NCBI RefSeq assembly: GCF_026210795.1
Contig: NC_089442.1
Location: forward strand, 434,001 to 498,000
Length of the DNA: 64,000 nt
Origin: Rhizophagus irregularis
Lineage: Eukaryota; Glomeromycota; Glomeromycetes; Glomerales; Glomeraceae
Direction: 5' to 3'
Both the position numbers and the translations under genes were made by a program. Under the pieces are notes generated by a model. That model was not told where the DNA came from and made no database searches. It saw nothing but the letters and a program-made list of their open reading frames with translations. The number at the start of each line of letters is the position of its first letter. Within the stretch, counting starts at the first letter, position 1. Below are positions 1 to 12,370 of the stretch, piece by piece.

Positions 1-25
1 ATATCAACAGAAATTTATTTATTAT

Positions 26-664
26 CCTGATATTAGGTGAGTTATTGTAATTGCAATGAAGACTTTTTTACGATTTAGTTCATGGGTCTGCACACGTATA
101 TATATGTCTAAGGTTTTCCAAATATATTATCTGTCGGGATTCTTTGTGAGTCTAGATGAAATCTGGTATATGTGCCTGAGTAAGCGTGGATGAGCGTTCT
201 GATATCAGCCTAGTAATTCAATAACTCATTTATCTGAGTGATCATAGGATAACCTTTTTTATTTCTATTATAGATCATTATCGATTATTTAATTATCTCC
301 AAGTTACTATCATAAAGACCAGGTAGAAATCCAGAAAATTCTGTGTCCAAAAAATATCCCTGATATTAGGTGAGTTATTGTGTTTAGAGCTTTAATTGCA
401 ATGAAGGCTTTTTTACGATTTAGTTCATGGGTCTGCTCACGTATATATATGTCTAAGGTTTTCCAAATATATTTATTTGTCGGGATTCTTTGTGAGTCTA
501 GATGAAATCTGGTATATGTGCCTGAGTAAGCGTGGATGAGCGTTCTGATATCAGCCTAGTAATTCAATAACTCATTTATCTGAGTGATCATAGGATAACC
601 ACTTTTATTTCTATTTATAGATCCGTAATTATCGATTATCTCCAAGTTATTATCATAAAGACCA
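26..664. repeat. Two-copy tandem repeat, period about 333 bp
   Basis: Two nearly identical units lie in direct order, about 26-322 and 359-664. Both run from cctgatattaggtgag to a shared end at ccaagtta(c/t)tatcataaagacc. The second unit has about 12 extra bases (around 387-398) and a few substitutions. No open frame is conserved between the copies, so this looks like duplicated non-coding or transposon-derived DNA. Confidence 0.85.
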
Positions 665-1590
665 TTTATTAATAATAGCTTTAAGCAAAAGTTTTTATAA
701 ATTAACTTAATTAAATTTTTACTTTTTAAATTTTTTTGTAATTAGTCAATTTTAAATTTTATTAAATAAAGAATAAAATATTGCATTAATATTTACAAAA
801 TTATTATTTTTTTTTAAATCATGTTACATAAAAATTAGTTAACTTTAAATTATTAAATAAAGAAACAAAATATTATCTGTTATATTAAAATTTACTAAGT
901 TGTCCCTGAGATGATTAATTTTGAATTCGTCAATTGTGATTTCATTATTATATAATAAAATTCGCTCGCCAATTACAGCCGAGAATAAATGTTTAATAGA
1001 TTCGCCTAAAATATAACAGTCTAATGAAGTAACCATTCTGAGATATTACTGTAAGTAATATTATTATAATAGGGAAAGAAGATAGTATTTTATATACTTT
1101 TCCGAATACATCGTGACTAATATGTGTTATTTTAAGTATTTTAAACACATCGCAATGAGTAAAATATATTATTTTATTATGTTTAATAATGTGACTGTTA
1201 AGACTTAAGATATTACTATAATAAATTTACATTAAGCGAGCTTCTGGTTTTTGAGTTTTTCTGGTTCAATTTTTCTTAATTTTTTTTTTAAAAAATTTAA
1301 CGAATATCACTAAATAAATATTCTCTTTTTGTAAGGAAATCGGAAAATTTTTTTAGGAAGCCAGTTTTTCAGTTATTTGAACAGGAAATTCGGCAAGTAA
1401 AAAAAAAAATTCTTTCATATTTTGGCGCTTATTTTATATAATTTAATTTAATTTAATTTATAAAATACTACCGATCCTACGATAATATAATTAATAACTT
1501 ACATCCTATATTATCAAGAATTTAGTATGTATTATTCCTAGATTAGAAACTTTACAATATCTTTAAAAATCACAATATGATATCACTAAG
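665..1590. other. AT-rich spacer, no gene seen
   Basis: Very AT-rich DNA with homopolymer runs and a short ttaat-type tandem repeat near 1440-1460. The only open frame (minus strand, 845-1036) has no recognisable domain and no neighbouring exon. Confidence 0.6.
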
Positions 1591-1722
1591 CAGGTCGAGT
1601 TTGCGTAAAAAAATCAGGAAATCTTTCCTTTTATGGATAATGCCTGTCCTGACCGAAATTATCATCATAATTCCGGCACCGAAAAAAAATGCGTGTAGCT
1701 AATAGTAAAAAAAAAAAATATT
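1591..1722. mobile_element. Degraded copy of the 21.0-kb miniature element
   Basis: This stretch shares ordered blocks with the element at 21040-21272: gagtttgcgta, then atctttcctttt, then ataatgcc, then ataattccggc, then aatgcgt followed by tagta and an A run. The outer terminal repeats are lost, so it is a relic of a non-autonomous DNA transposon family present at least twice in this window. Confidence 0.7.
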
Positions 1723-1974
1723 AAGTCAAAATTTTTTTTATAGTCAAATATTTACTGAACTTGAATCTAATGGTTTTTTATTTTTTAAAATTGGTTTAAG
1801 AACAATAACTTTATTATGATTGGTAGAATAATAATATAAATCATAAAATTTTACGTTACAAAATATTGTATCTGAATCAATTAAATTAATATTATATATA
1901 TTATTTTATATAAATTAAATTATAATAAATTAATAAATTATTTCATAAATCCCATTCAAACTCGATTATTATGA

Positions 1975-2885
1975 CTATATGATTGAAAATCAATAGAATA
2001 TTCCTTTTTCATTATATTCTTTAATTAAACTTTTAATTGATGCTTAAATTTCACTTTAAAATAATAATTTCCAATATATAATTTAATAATAAAGAATTTT
2101 TATCTTTCCAATTATCAAGAAATAATTTTATATCTTCAAATTTAATCGTATTATGATAAAAACAAAATTTAAATTTAAATAAATTATTTGATGATGATTT
2201 AGTTAATATCGATATTGTAAAAAATTCATTGGATCCCAATTAAATTCATTATTTTTATCTATTTTAATAATTAATCCATTTAAAAGTTTACAATTAATTA
2301 ATAAATTTTCAATTTCTAAGTTAAGAGTATTAAAATTGAAAATATTGTTAAGTTAAGATATTTTAAATTTGGACAATTTTGATAAATTGTTTTAATAAGA
2401 ATCTTAGCATCATAAAATGTGCTGATTTCTGAATTTCTTTCGTATTTTCAATTAATCTTGCTAAATACTTTAGATGAAACTTTGCAACTTTTAAAAATTT
2501 TAAAACGAGTAATGATAAATTTCAAAATAATTCGAATCATTCCATTTAATATAACCATCAATAAAGTCAAATTCTAAACTTAATAAGTTTGTAAGGTGAG
2601 AAAAAAATCTTGTAATAGGCTTTCATCCAATTTTCAAATATTGAATAGTATCTGCATGTTTAATCAATGATACTTCAAAAGTTTTGTAAATTGATTCATC
2701 TTCTATCATACTGACAAACTTAACGTCATTTAGATTTTTTTGTGTTTCAATTAATTTAATAATATCATTCACATCAGTAAAAACTCTAACACTTAATTTT
2801 TTAATTGATTTGCATATTTAGCCAATCCTTCTAAATGATATTGATTAACTTTGGTAGGCCAAATTATAATATAAATACATTCAAT
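1975..2885 (-). pseudogene. Decayed F-box/LRR-type protein gene
   Basis: Reading the minus strand gives consecutive pieces of one protein in order, separated by stops and frameshifts. YHLEGLAKYANQLKN lies near 2850; a segment ending FEVSLIKHADTIQYLKIG lies near 2640-2790; TNLLSLEFDFIDGYIKW lies near 2560. Then come NLEIENLLINCKLLNGLIIK near 2300, IKFEDIKLFLDNWKDKN near 2120 and SLIKEYNEKGIF near 2000. From memory of the family, this order (NL..V, LIKHADTIQYLKI, NL..L.INC..L.GLIIKI, LK.FL.NWK) is typical of the very large F-box-like family of Rhizophagus. The N-terminal F-box itself is not visible and no uninterrupted frame remains. It is a pseudogene. Confidence 0.8.
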
Positions 2886-5317
2886 AACCATTTAAACCTA
2901 TTTTTGTATAAAAGTATAAAATTGTTAAAAAAAGCTTTGAAATAAATATACTTAAATTATTTTAACAACATTTCAGAATTGGTGAAAGTATAATTGACAC
3001 ATAATTTAATAGTAAAATAAAATAGGCAAGTTCAATATAATTTAAAATGAAGTAATTAATATTTAATATATATATATATAACTACAATACAGTATACTGT
3101 ATATTTCAAATTATTTAATTTTATAAATTTGTAATTTGCTTCCTCTCATAAAATTTCTTCATAAGTGCAATTGGCTTTAATGCATAAATTCTTGATTATT
3201 AATATGAAATACACCAGTATAGATTTACAACAAATTTTTCTGTAATTGCGCATAATGAATTAAACATGAATTACAGGTAATAATTAAAATTAAATGGAAA
3301 CTCTTTCTATATAATAACAATTTACCTTTTTCTGATTTTAAATGATTTAATTTGTGTTGCAAGAAGGCATAAATTATGTGAAAATAGAATATCATCTGTC
3401 ATATGATCTAGCATATGATTTTGTTAAACATGTCAAACCAAGAATATCTTTTTTTCCCTAAAAAAAAACATTTGATGATTTCATTGGCTGATAAATATCT
3501 TAAAAAAATCTTCTAGTAGATGCCATAAAACCTTTATTTCTCATAGTAATTACTGTATGACCTTATTATTTCAGTAATGCAATCCACATCAGCTATAAAA
3601 GGAATCCAAATGTAATTGCGTTGTAAAAGAGAGAATATAGAAAAATGTTTGCAAGTGTAAACAATTTAATTTACCATGTAGAATTGGCTGTCATGATTGT
3701 CATGCATCTATACAGTAACAAATGTTTAAATAGAGAATAGTAAGATAATAAAATTTAGTCACAAATATTAAAAAAGAATCTTTTTAATATAATGTAGTAT
3801 TTTATATATAACAATTAAATAACTGTTCTTAAAAATTCTATCAATGATCAATTATATGGAAGCAATATATTCTATTTCCATATGATTTGATATCCAAAAT
3901 CCACATTATATATATACATATCAACTAGTGATTGTTTGTCTGTTGTGGAACAATGGAGCAATAGTTACTGATCAGTCATCCTGCCCGTTTCTATCTGGAA
4001 GACTTAGTTTTTTTTTAATTTTCTGTGCTACCGTTAGCAATTTAGACCTAATAACCTAAAGACAAAATCTTTATATCCTTTATTTCTTGTCTCAAACATC
4101 AAAAAATTAGATATAATATTAGGAATATTCTTTTTTTTTGATAGATTGTCTTTGAGCTACTTAACATAACAGAAAAATACAAGAACAAAAAATACAAGCG
4201 GCCAATTTGTGAGAAGTGTAGTCTCACTGTAAGAATAATATAGTAATGGATTCATCGTTTTTATTGCCAGAGTTAGTAAAGGAAATTATAGAACTAACTA
4301 TCATATAAAAATTCATTGTACAAAATTCTAATGAAGGTATGTTAAATTGAATCTTAAACACATTTTGCGGTTTGCGGCACAATCAAACTGCGTAAGTATG
4401 GTGAGCTTGTTAGATGTTTAGATTTTTTTCATTTCAAAGATATCAGGATTAACGAACAATCTCAGAGACTAGCACTATAATAATCATGGTATTTTTTTCG
4501 CAAATAAAAAATTTTTATTACACTTGACCTCATTCACAATAATTTGCACAAATATTTTGTTAAAAATAATGTATAAGCCCGAAAATGTTTATACTATTAA
4601 AGGAGATTAGCATCGTTGAGCATTATTTTTTACTTCAATTCAAAATATTGTATGACGTATGGTATGGGAAATACAATAACTCTAAAATCATCCGTCCCGT
4701 AACATGAAAAAGTAAAGTTCTACTGTGATACATATATTTTTAGCGAATCTACTAATAATCCAGCCAAAAAAAAAGTATTCTGAAATTTTTATTATTACAG
4801 ATTTAATCGGTTGTTAAACAATCATTTTCCCAGCGATGGGACCGTGACCCAAGGAATAGTGGAACTGCGCACATGTAAGAAGAATATATGACAGTAATAA
4901 ACGAAAACCAATATTTATTCATTTATTTTTTTTTTTTAAAACAGTATCGCATTTATTATTTATGATCAAAAAAGAATACATGAATGTAAAAACACCTAGA
5001 AAGAAGCAGACAAAACCTAACTACCCTCTATAACTGAGTTCAATCTAGTCTAAAAAAAAAAACTACGATAATTCTAAAAAATTAAATTGTTAATTTTTAA
5101 ATCTATCTGTTGTGTGTGTTATATGTAATAGCGCTACTGATCTAAAAATTTATAAGTTTTTTTGAATTTTTTTCTTATTTTCCTATGTTTTCTAAATTTT
5201 CTAAAATTTTCCCTAAAATACTTAAAGGAAATAGGTATAACATCTCGTACCAACGGATTAAACGGATTAAAGATAGAATAAAGTTAGATAGTTCAAACAA
5301 CATCCACGTATATATAG
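2886..5317. other. Spacer with no supported gene
   Basis: AT-rich DNA with TA microsatellite runs near 3067-3080 and 3908-3920. A short frame at 4246 (MDSSFLLPELVKEIIELTII) ends at once and has no convincing continuation. A phrase near 4840 (accgtgaccc) is faintly similar to one near 55120, but no element boundaries are visible. Confidence 0.5.
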
Positions 5318-5559
5318 ATGGATCAGTATCTTACTCAAAATTCTTCAATTCAACAGGATTTTAAAAAATGGGATGAGGAAGAAATTAACATGATGAAAAA
5401 AACTCTTCATAGATGTATTCCGTTAGTTAGATTTCATTGTCAAGAAATTTCATAGTTCCACAACCACAACCTCCACAACCTTCACAACCTCCAAGAACTC
5501 CCATTATAAGAAACCGAGACGCATTACCGGGAATAAATAACCACCATGTTGACATATAA
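5318..5559 (+). pseudogene. Remnant of a BTB/BACK/TLDc-type protein gene
   Basis: ATG at 5318 opens MDQYLTQNSSIQQDFKKW, followed by EEEINMMKKTLHRCIPLVRF and a stop soon after. The W..E...MK.TLH.CIPL.RF phrase is typical of the BACK-like middle region of the large BTB-TLDc family of these fungi. A +1 shift then opens a proline-rich stretch (PQPQPPQPSQPP) running to a stop at 5557-5559. The BTB and TLDc domains themselves are absent, so this is a 5'- and 3'-truncated, frameshifted fragment. Family assignment rests on one short motif. Confidence 0.55.
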
Positions 5560-5611
5560 AATCATAAAAAAACAAAAAACAAAAAAATTAATACATCGTA
5601 ATCTTCCTAAA

Positions 5612-7368
5612 AATTAAAATAACGTGTAATTCTACATGACAATTTAACAAAAACAAAATTAAAATTGGAAACATTAAGAAAAAAAAGCTCTAAATCAACG
5701 CTCTTGATGGGCTTGAATCCAAAAAATCGTCCAAAACTTGTCCGCGTGTAGTCTTCAACCAAATCTGAACGCTTATCCAAAAACCTTGATCTTAAATTTG
5801 TTTCAAAATGGGACAAATTTGTTTATTCACTATCAGAATCATCTCTTCATCCCTGCGCTGTCACTACGCATTTTTTGTTTTCGTTGACTTCATCTTGTTC
5901 CGTACTCGTTGTTCCTTTCTCTTCTTGATTCGTCTTATTCGTCATTTTATCTAAACTTTCGCTAAATTTGTTATTCAAATCGTCCAGCTCTTCATGTTCT
6001 TCTTTACTTCTAAGTATCGTAAAAGAGGACCTGTTAGTACATCTACGAATATTTCACCTTTAGACTTTGTGTGTGTAGGAACGCTAAATTTGTTGATTCC
6101 AGTCTTTCTATAGACTCCATCCTTTCCTATTAATTCCTTTTGGCTTTTCGTTTGTAGTCCTTTCCCTATATCTTCATCCATTGTAGATCTGTATATTGCC
6201 TGTAGCATATCATTTTCATTGTTGAAATATATCAAAATGTATTTAATTTTGTTAATTTTGATGATTTTCGCGAAATGACCACCATACTTCTTTAACTATA
6301 TTAAATTCCAATTGATCATTTTACTTTTCCTTATCCTCTAATTATTTATACGCTTGCCAAGAATATCTCTCTTTTTTTTTCTTTGCCTCAAGCTTTTGCG
6401 TGAAAAAGTACTTTCGTTCGTTTCTTGATATCGCTATATTGGAGCCGCCTTTTACGAAAGTTTTTTCCATTTCTTTTGTTAATCAGATCCTAGCTCGAAC
6501 TGTTCCGTACTTATAATTCCACTTGACCTCTAGCCTTTCTACATATCCAACTTTCTTGAGAGTCTCATAAATATCAACATCCTTCGGAAAATCGTAAAAC
6601 TTAAGGTCACGTGATTGTTTGGCAAAATATTTATCCAAATCATCATCGGAAGTTGTTTGAACCGGAATTTCTTCGATCTTCCCTTTTTTCTTTTCTTGTG
6701 TCGATGATTTCTTTTTGGACTTTGTATGTCGATTGTGGCGTTTTGTCTTACTTTCTGATTTACCAGATTTACCAGATTTGGATGTACTACTCGTTTCATT
6801 ATTTCCTAAGGAATTTTCCCCTTTTCTTTTTTATTTTCTCGTAATTCTATTCGTTCCTGCTGTTATCTCTAAATCTTTTATCTTTTCTTTTAAGCAGGTT
6901 CACTTCTTCCTCTTTTAGCTTGATTTCTTGTATCTAATCTTCTAAATCTTTTTCTAAAGACCGCATTTTTTCTTCCCAGTCTTGTGATTTTTCTTTGTTA
7001 TGTGAATGAGAAGAAACTATTGGTTCCTTTGTTGCTGCGGTTTTCAAAAAATTCTCACGAACTATGTCTTCTAATATCTTCTTTATTATTTCACTTCCCA
7101 GCTTTATACATAATAAACTCGCAAGAATAACTGAAACGTCTCTGTTTGAACACTTGTCAGCTAATATTTCCCCCATATACCTTACAGGTTTGTAAAAAGT
7201 ATTGCTACCTAAGTGTTTTCATTCGTATACCTCCAGGTCGAACTCGTCTTGGTCAACATGGTAAAAGTCACCCAAATAATTGTATTCCAGATCTTTAAAA
7301 CCTAAGTAATATTGTTCTAGGTATCTTGTTATACTCTTTCCGTTTGGGAAAACTTTGGCTTCAGTCAT
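5612..7368 (-). pseudogene. Decayed gene of uncertain family, possibly transposon ORF1-like
   Basis: Minus-strand reading starts at ATG 7368 with MTEAKVFPNGKSITRYLEQY, meets one in-frame TGA at 7219-7221, then continues open to 6934. Further fragments follow in shifting frames. One is Lys-rich (KKKSSTQEKKKGKIEEIP), near 6650-6720. Next is LKFYDFPKDVDIYETLKKVG with VERLEVKWNYKYGTVRARI, near 6490-6620. A piece beginning MIYFNNENDMLQAIYRSTMD lies at 5975-6235, and a C-terminal acidic stretch (SLDKMTNKTNQEEKGTTSTE) lies near 5900-5960. The 'fragment + KYGTVRA' part is reminiscent of RNA-recognition-like segments in LINE ORF1 proteins of this lineage, but I cannot prove that. No reverse transcriptase or zinc knuckle is visible. 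At least one stop and several frameshifts show it is inactive. Confidence 0.55.
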
Positions 7369-8197
7369 TTTGTAAGTTTTTATATATAAAATTATATTTT
7401 ATTCTTTCCTAAAAAAATTGGTATGAAAGATCGTCGGCAAACGAAAACCAATATTGCTGCCACAGCCGGCGATCTGTAATGTGTCTAAGGAACTATCGAA
7501 TTATCAAATTAATGATTACTAGCGATATTTGTAATTATCTAAATTTGATATAAATTATATATTAATAGTTATATTAAATATAAGTTACAGAAACGTCGGA
7601 CGTCGGACAATTAGTATCCGTGTGTTCCCTATTATCGCCACGTGACTGACGATCTTTGTAACAAAACCACATTTTGGATTTCTCCAATGATGGCGACCTC
7701 AGTATTTTATTACAAAACTATTTATTATGTATAATTTCTTCATGTTTTATATTATAGTTTAAAGATAAATAAATAATTTAAAATAAACAGATTTGTCATT
7801 TTTAAAAAACATATTTTCATTTGAGATTTCCTTATATATATATTGTATGTACATGTACAACCACGTACAAAAAAAAAAATAAATAAAATTTGAAAAATTT
7901 TTTATGTCGAAAAGTGATCATTGCTCAATTAACTCTACATAATAAAAAAATTTTTTTTTTTCTGCAAGAGGCTGAAATTTTACGTACAGCCATACGTATT
8001 TATGCATGTGTTTCAAAATAAAAAACTCAATTAACTTTTCACTAAAAAAAAATTTTTTTTGTGCAAGAGGCTGAAATTTTGTGCACAGTTACACACGTGT
8101 TTTAAATAATAAAAAGTATATAATCGCAAATGGACGATATAAAAAAAAATAATAATTTCTTTGGATATAAAATTATATATTTATAAGCAATTAACAA
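7369..8197. other. Spacer upstream of the channel gene
   Basis: No gene. The phrase gcaagaggctgaaatttt occurs twice (7964 and 8063, about 99 bp apart), each preceded by a T run, so a ~100-bp unit is duplicated here. The last part holds the presumed promoter of the channel gene; no clear core element stands out beyond AT-rich tracts. Confidence 0.5.
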
Positions 8198-11100
8198 ATG
8201 AGTGACATTTCAGTAATCAACATTAACGATGATGCTGACAAAATCGATGCTGACATAGGGATCGGAAAAGATTCGATTAAAATCGAAACTATCGAAAATC
8301 GATAAGAATCGATTTTAAATCGAATCTCGAATAAAAATCGAATCTACTTATTGTGGCGCAGTTTCGTTAATTTGACCGTAAATTATTATTTGTTCATAAT
8401 AGTTAATTTTGGCCAAATTCATAATTCCGCCCGCGAATCACGTGACGAAACACAAACTTCCTAAAAAGGAAATTTTATCTCCCAATAAAATTCAAGTTTC
8501 CATCGCACAAGGTTGTACAAATTTCCAAAAAAGGAACTTTGTTCGTCGATCACTGTAATTTTTGTAATCACGTGATATGTGTTTAAACACACCTATTATA
8601 AATAGTATAAAAAAAAATCGGTATTTGCGAAACGATTAATCGCGATTAATCGATTTTAGAATCGATTCTAATAATGGGAATCGATTCCAATCCCTATGCT
8701 GACAAAATCGATGTTGATAAAATCGATGTTGATAAAAATGATGATAAAATATTTACCTTCGATAGTGAACTACATAATGGTGAACCTATTACTTGGATAG
8801 AAATATCACCAAATGAAAACTACCTTATTACTTATAGTAAAAAAGATGGTTCAATTGTCGGTTGGAATGTTAAAGATAAAGATAAGGTTCAACTTAAATT
8901 TGATCAAACTATTAAAATTTTTAAAGATATTGAAATTTTTGATCTTGAATATGGAATCAATGAAATCGAAAGTTTGTGTGTTTCTGATGATAAGAAACTT
9001 GGTTATTGCCATAGTAAGTAATATTATGTAATTATAAGCTTATGGTAATTGATATTTATTTTAAATATTTTTTTTTTGTAGGAAATAAAATCGATATAAT
9101 CGATATGAATAATAAAGATAAAAAAATTGCATTAAGTTTTGATATTGAAATTCGTCCACACTATTGTACCTTTAATTTAAAAGGTGAATTTATTTTATAT
9201 AGTGGAGTTAACTCTTGCTTCAACGAGCATGAAATTATTTGGATTTATTCCACACAAACTAAAAATAACAAATGGGAATGTAAGAGATTTTACAGGATAC
9301 CTATTTATCGTCATAATATTATTAGTATATCAAAATATGATAAAATTTACGTGGTTTCAGATGATTACATTTATGAATGGAATATTAATACTGAAAAAAG
9401 TGTAAAAATATTTGATAATAATAAGGATAGTAATGAAGTAATAAATATTATAAAATTATTTTCAAACCAATTGATGTTAAATTATAATTAAATATATTAA
9501 ATATTATTTATTTTGTAGATTGAAACGGATCATATCGGAATATTCAGTAATGAAAAGTTTAATATTTTAAAAGTCAATGATAAAATCATCGTTTATTCAA
9601 TCGAATTGGGAATTACTATTGCTTCTTTGGATATAAATGATGGTAACCATTTTTAATAAATTTTATTTATACTTTAATTATTACTCATATTAAATCACTA
9701 TTTTTTTTTTATTTAGATATTCAACTATATAATTTTATGAATCGTACTGGTTTATTTCTTTTACCTTCTTCATTCTATTATACACCGGATAAAGAAATCA
9801 AATATTGCTGGAATAGTAAATACATAACTAGGTTTAATTGGTGTAATCTTTTATTTGATAAACAAACTGATGAACAAACAAAGTTTGTGTTTGGAATTCT
9901 AAATGAACGTGTTTGGAAATCTAAATTTTACGAAAATATGCCAAAAACTAAAGTTATTGAATGTGATGATGATGACAAAAAAACTTACATTAATAAGTCA
10001 AGGCTTTTGAAAGATGGAGTTGCATCATTAGCATCTGCAATTAAAAATCATAAGTTAGAATTAATTGATGACATTTATAAAAAATGTATGACTTATTTTA
10101 ATGAGGATCCAATAAACAATAAGTCATTTTTAAGCATTATCACTTCTGCAATGCCATTACTAGATGAATATTATCCAGAATATATTCTAAAATATTCATC
10201 AGAAACGAATATGATAATAGATTCTTCTTTTTATAGTATAGAGCATCAAAATAAAAATTTCCATCTTTATTCTTTTTTTCAATCTCCTCAAATAGCTAAT
10301 TTATCGAAATCTCTTTTATGGACAAAATACTATTATAAACTTCATAAACTTTATCATAAAGCTAAAAAGACAAATTTATTAATATTTATTTTGTTAATTA
10401 TATATTATGCTATTCAAGCTTTAATAATACTTCCAACTTTACCTCTTTATTTGGCTACATTTTATATTTTATCAAAACACAATTTTATTAATTATATTTA
10501 TACTCCAGATGTATTTTCTGGTGCTTATTTTTGGGCTGTTGATTATGTTGGAGGAGAAGTTAAATACTATATATATGAATATATAACGACAACAACACCA
10601 ACAATTACTTTTATGATTCCTTATATTAATTTTGTTAATTATTCAAAAGATTATAATTGGTTCTTAGAATTAATTAGACCTCAACCTAGTCCATTTACTA
10701 AATCAATAAATAGAAATATCTACAAATCATGGAATGGTGAAGCATTAATTAATTTTAAATGGAATACTTATGGAAAATATTATTATGCAATGATTTGGAT
10801 TTTATTTATGGCTTTACTTGGATGCTTTACTGTTGCTGCAACAATTCCTCAGCGATATATCAATGAAGAAGTTAGACAACAACTTTTTATTGCTTCGATT
10901 ATACTTGGATTTATTCATCTGATATTTGAAATTCGTCAATTTTTTTATAATATTACTAAGTGGTTCTATAATTTTTGGAATATTTTTGGTAAATATAAAT
11001 GCTTAATTTATATATTTACAATATTTTAAGAAAATGAAATTAATCATATATTTTTTAACATTTTAGATATAATTGCTTATGTACTTTCAATTTATACTTC

Positions 11101-12370
11101 TATTTATTGGCTTCAAACAAATGATAAGAGCAATAATTATCTAATTCAATTACTTTCTTTTTCATGCTTATTTTTGGATATAAAGTTTTTGTTATTTTTT
11201 AGAGCATTTGAATATTTTGGTATATATTTTGCAATTATTATTAGTGTTGGAAAAAAGATCTTTTCTTTTTTAGTAGTCATATTCATTATTATAATAAGTT
11301 TTGCACACGCATTTTATATTTTATTATCACCAAAATCTGAATTTTCACTTGAACAGCATACAAATAATAATGATCCAAATAATCCTTGGAATTTAGCTCC
11401 TAGTTATAGTCAAGTAACTGATAATGATGGAAATATAAACTCCAATCCATTTACTATGATTCAAACACCTGATAAAAATACAAACATGTTTATAGATATT
11501 AGAACTTCTCTTTTTGCTATATATTTATTTTTAGCAGGTATAATATATTTAAATCTTCATAATTATGTATAAGTATTTTCTAATATTTTTAAGCAATTCT
11601 TTTTTTTTATCAATAGGTGATTCAAATGCATTATCCAATTGGTCATATGCAGATAATCCATCAATTGCAATATTGATTGTTTTATTTTCCCTCCTAATTG
11701 TTGTATATCTTATGAACTTGTTAATTGGATTGCTAAATATTGCAATTGAAGAAGATAATAATAGAGTCTCATATTTGATACAGAAGGCAGAAGTAAATAA
11801 TATTAATATTAATCATTCTATTTTTTATAAATATACTAATATTTCTCAATTTTTATTTTTTAAAGATTTTGGCTGAGATTGAGTTATTTTACCTATTACC
11901 ACATCAGAGACGTTGGCAAACATGGTTTCCTGAAGTAATGTATGTAATTTTGAATTTTTTTTAAAAAATAATGTTATGATTTATTAATTAGTCAAATTTA
12001 TTTTTCAAGACATTATTATGCTGATGCTGATAAGACTCAAATAGAAATTAAAAGATTGATTAAAGAGGGTGAATGGGATAATAAGGAATTCATAAAGACG
12101 CAAGAAAAATTATTAGAACAACTTCAAATTAAACGTAATCCTAATGGAAATGTGGTAATATCAGAGAAATTATCGGCGTTAGAAAAATTAGAAAAATCTC
12201 ATTGTGAGATATTAGAGAAATTAGATAAGTTGGGAACATTAGAAAAATCTCATTGTGAGAAATCAGAGAAATCAGATAGGTTGGAAATATTAGAAAAATC
12301 TCATTGTGAAATATTAGAGAAATTAGATAAGTTAGAAAAATTAATTCGTGATCCGTCTCCAAACCAGTGA
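8198..12370 (+). CDS. TRP-like ion transport channel with N-terminal propeller-like domain; exon 1 disrupted
   Basis: Eight exons fit with canonical GT-AG junctions and preserved phase: 8198-9013 (containing the 8256-8696 insertion), 9082-9437, 9519-9642, 9717-10988, 11067-11537, 11617-11792, 11866-11939, 12010-12370. Without the insertion the protein would be 1066 residues. The N-terminal ~280 residues look like a degenerate WD40-type propeller (WIEISPNENYLITYSKKDGS, FRISK-type and FSNEKF turns). A cytosolic region (LLKDGVASLASAIKNHKLEL) follows, then hydrophobic segments around 10375-10490, 10790-10850 and 10890-10940, continuing through exons 5 and 6. These end in a pore-like segment and a last helix (VVYLMNLLIGLLN) like the S6 of TRP channels. 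The C-terminus is a coiled coil. The original ATG frame now stops inside the insertion near 8306. An ATG at 8674, within the right end of the inserted element, is in frame and would give 1057 residues. Expect a plasma or vacuolar membrane cation channel; the gating signal is unknown. Confidence 0.85.
8256..8696. mobile_element. hAT-like miniature element (441 bp) with 8-bp target site duplication
   Basis: The insert begins TAGGGATCGGAA and ends TTCCAATCCCTA, an imperfect terminal inverted repeat (tagggatcggaa against tagggattggaa). It is flanked on both sides by TGCTGACA (8248-8255 and 8697-8704). An 8-bp duplication with T/CAG-G-type ends is characteristic of the hAT superfamily. The interior is rich in aatcgat-type palindromes and has no transposase frame, so the element is non-autonomous. 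Removing it and one duplication restores an uninterrupted Asp-rich reading frame in the host exon. Confidence 0.9.
12191..12343 (+). repeat. 51-bp coding tandem repeat in the channel tail
   Basis: The phrase gaaaaatctcattgtga begins at 12191, 12242 and 12293, exactly 51 bp apart, encoding three 17-residue heptad-like units (LEKSHCEILEKLDKL type). The repeat keeps frame, extends the C-terminal coiled coil and may vary in number between strains. Confidence 0.85.

Noticed and set aside
845-1036. 63-codon minus-strand frame
   Set aside because: No recognisable content, no flanking exons, and expected by chance in AT-rich DNA.
6611-6918. Overlapping + strand frames rich in Phe
   Set aside because: Antisense to the Lys-rich part of the decayed minus-strand gene.
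8813-9031. 72-codon frame within exon 1 of the channel
   Set aside because: Out of frame with the spliced channel gene and without features of its own.
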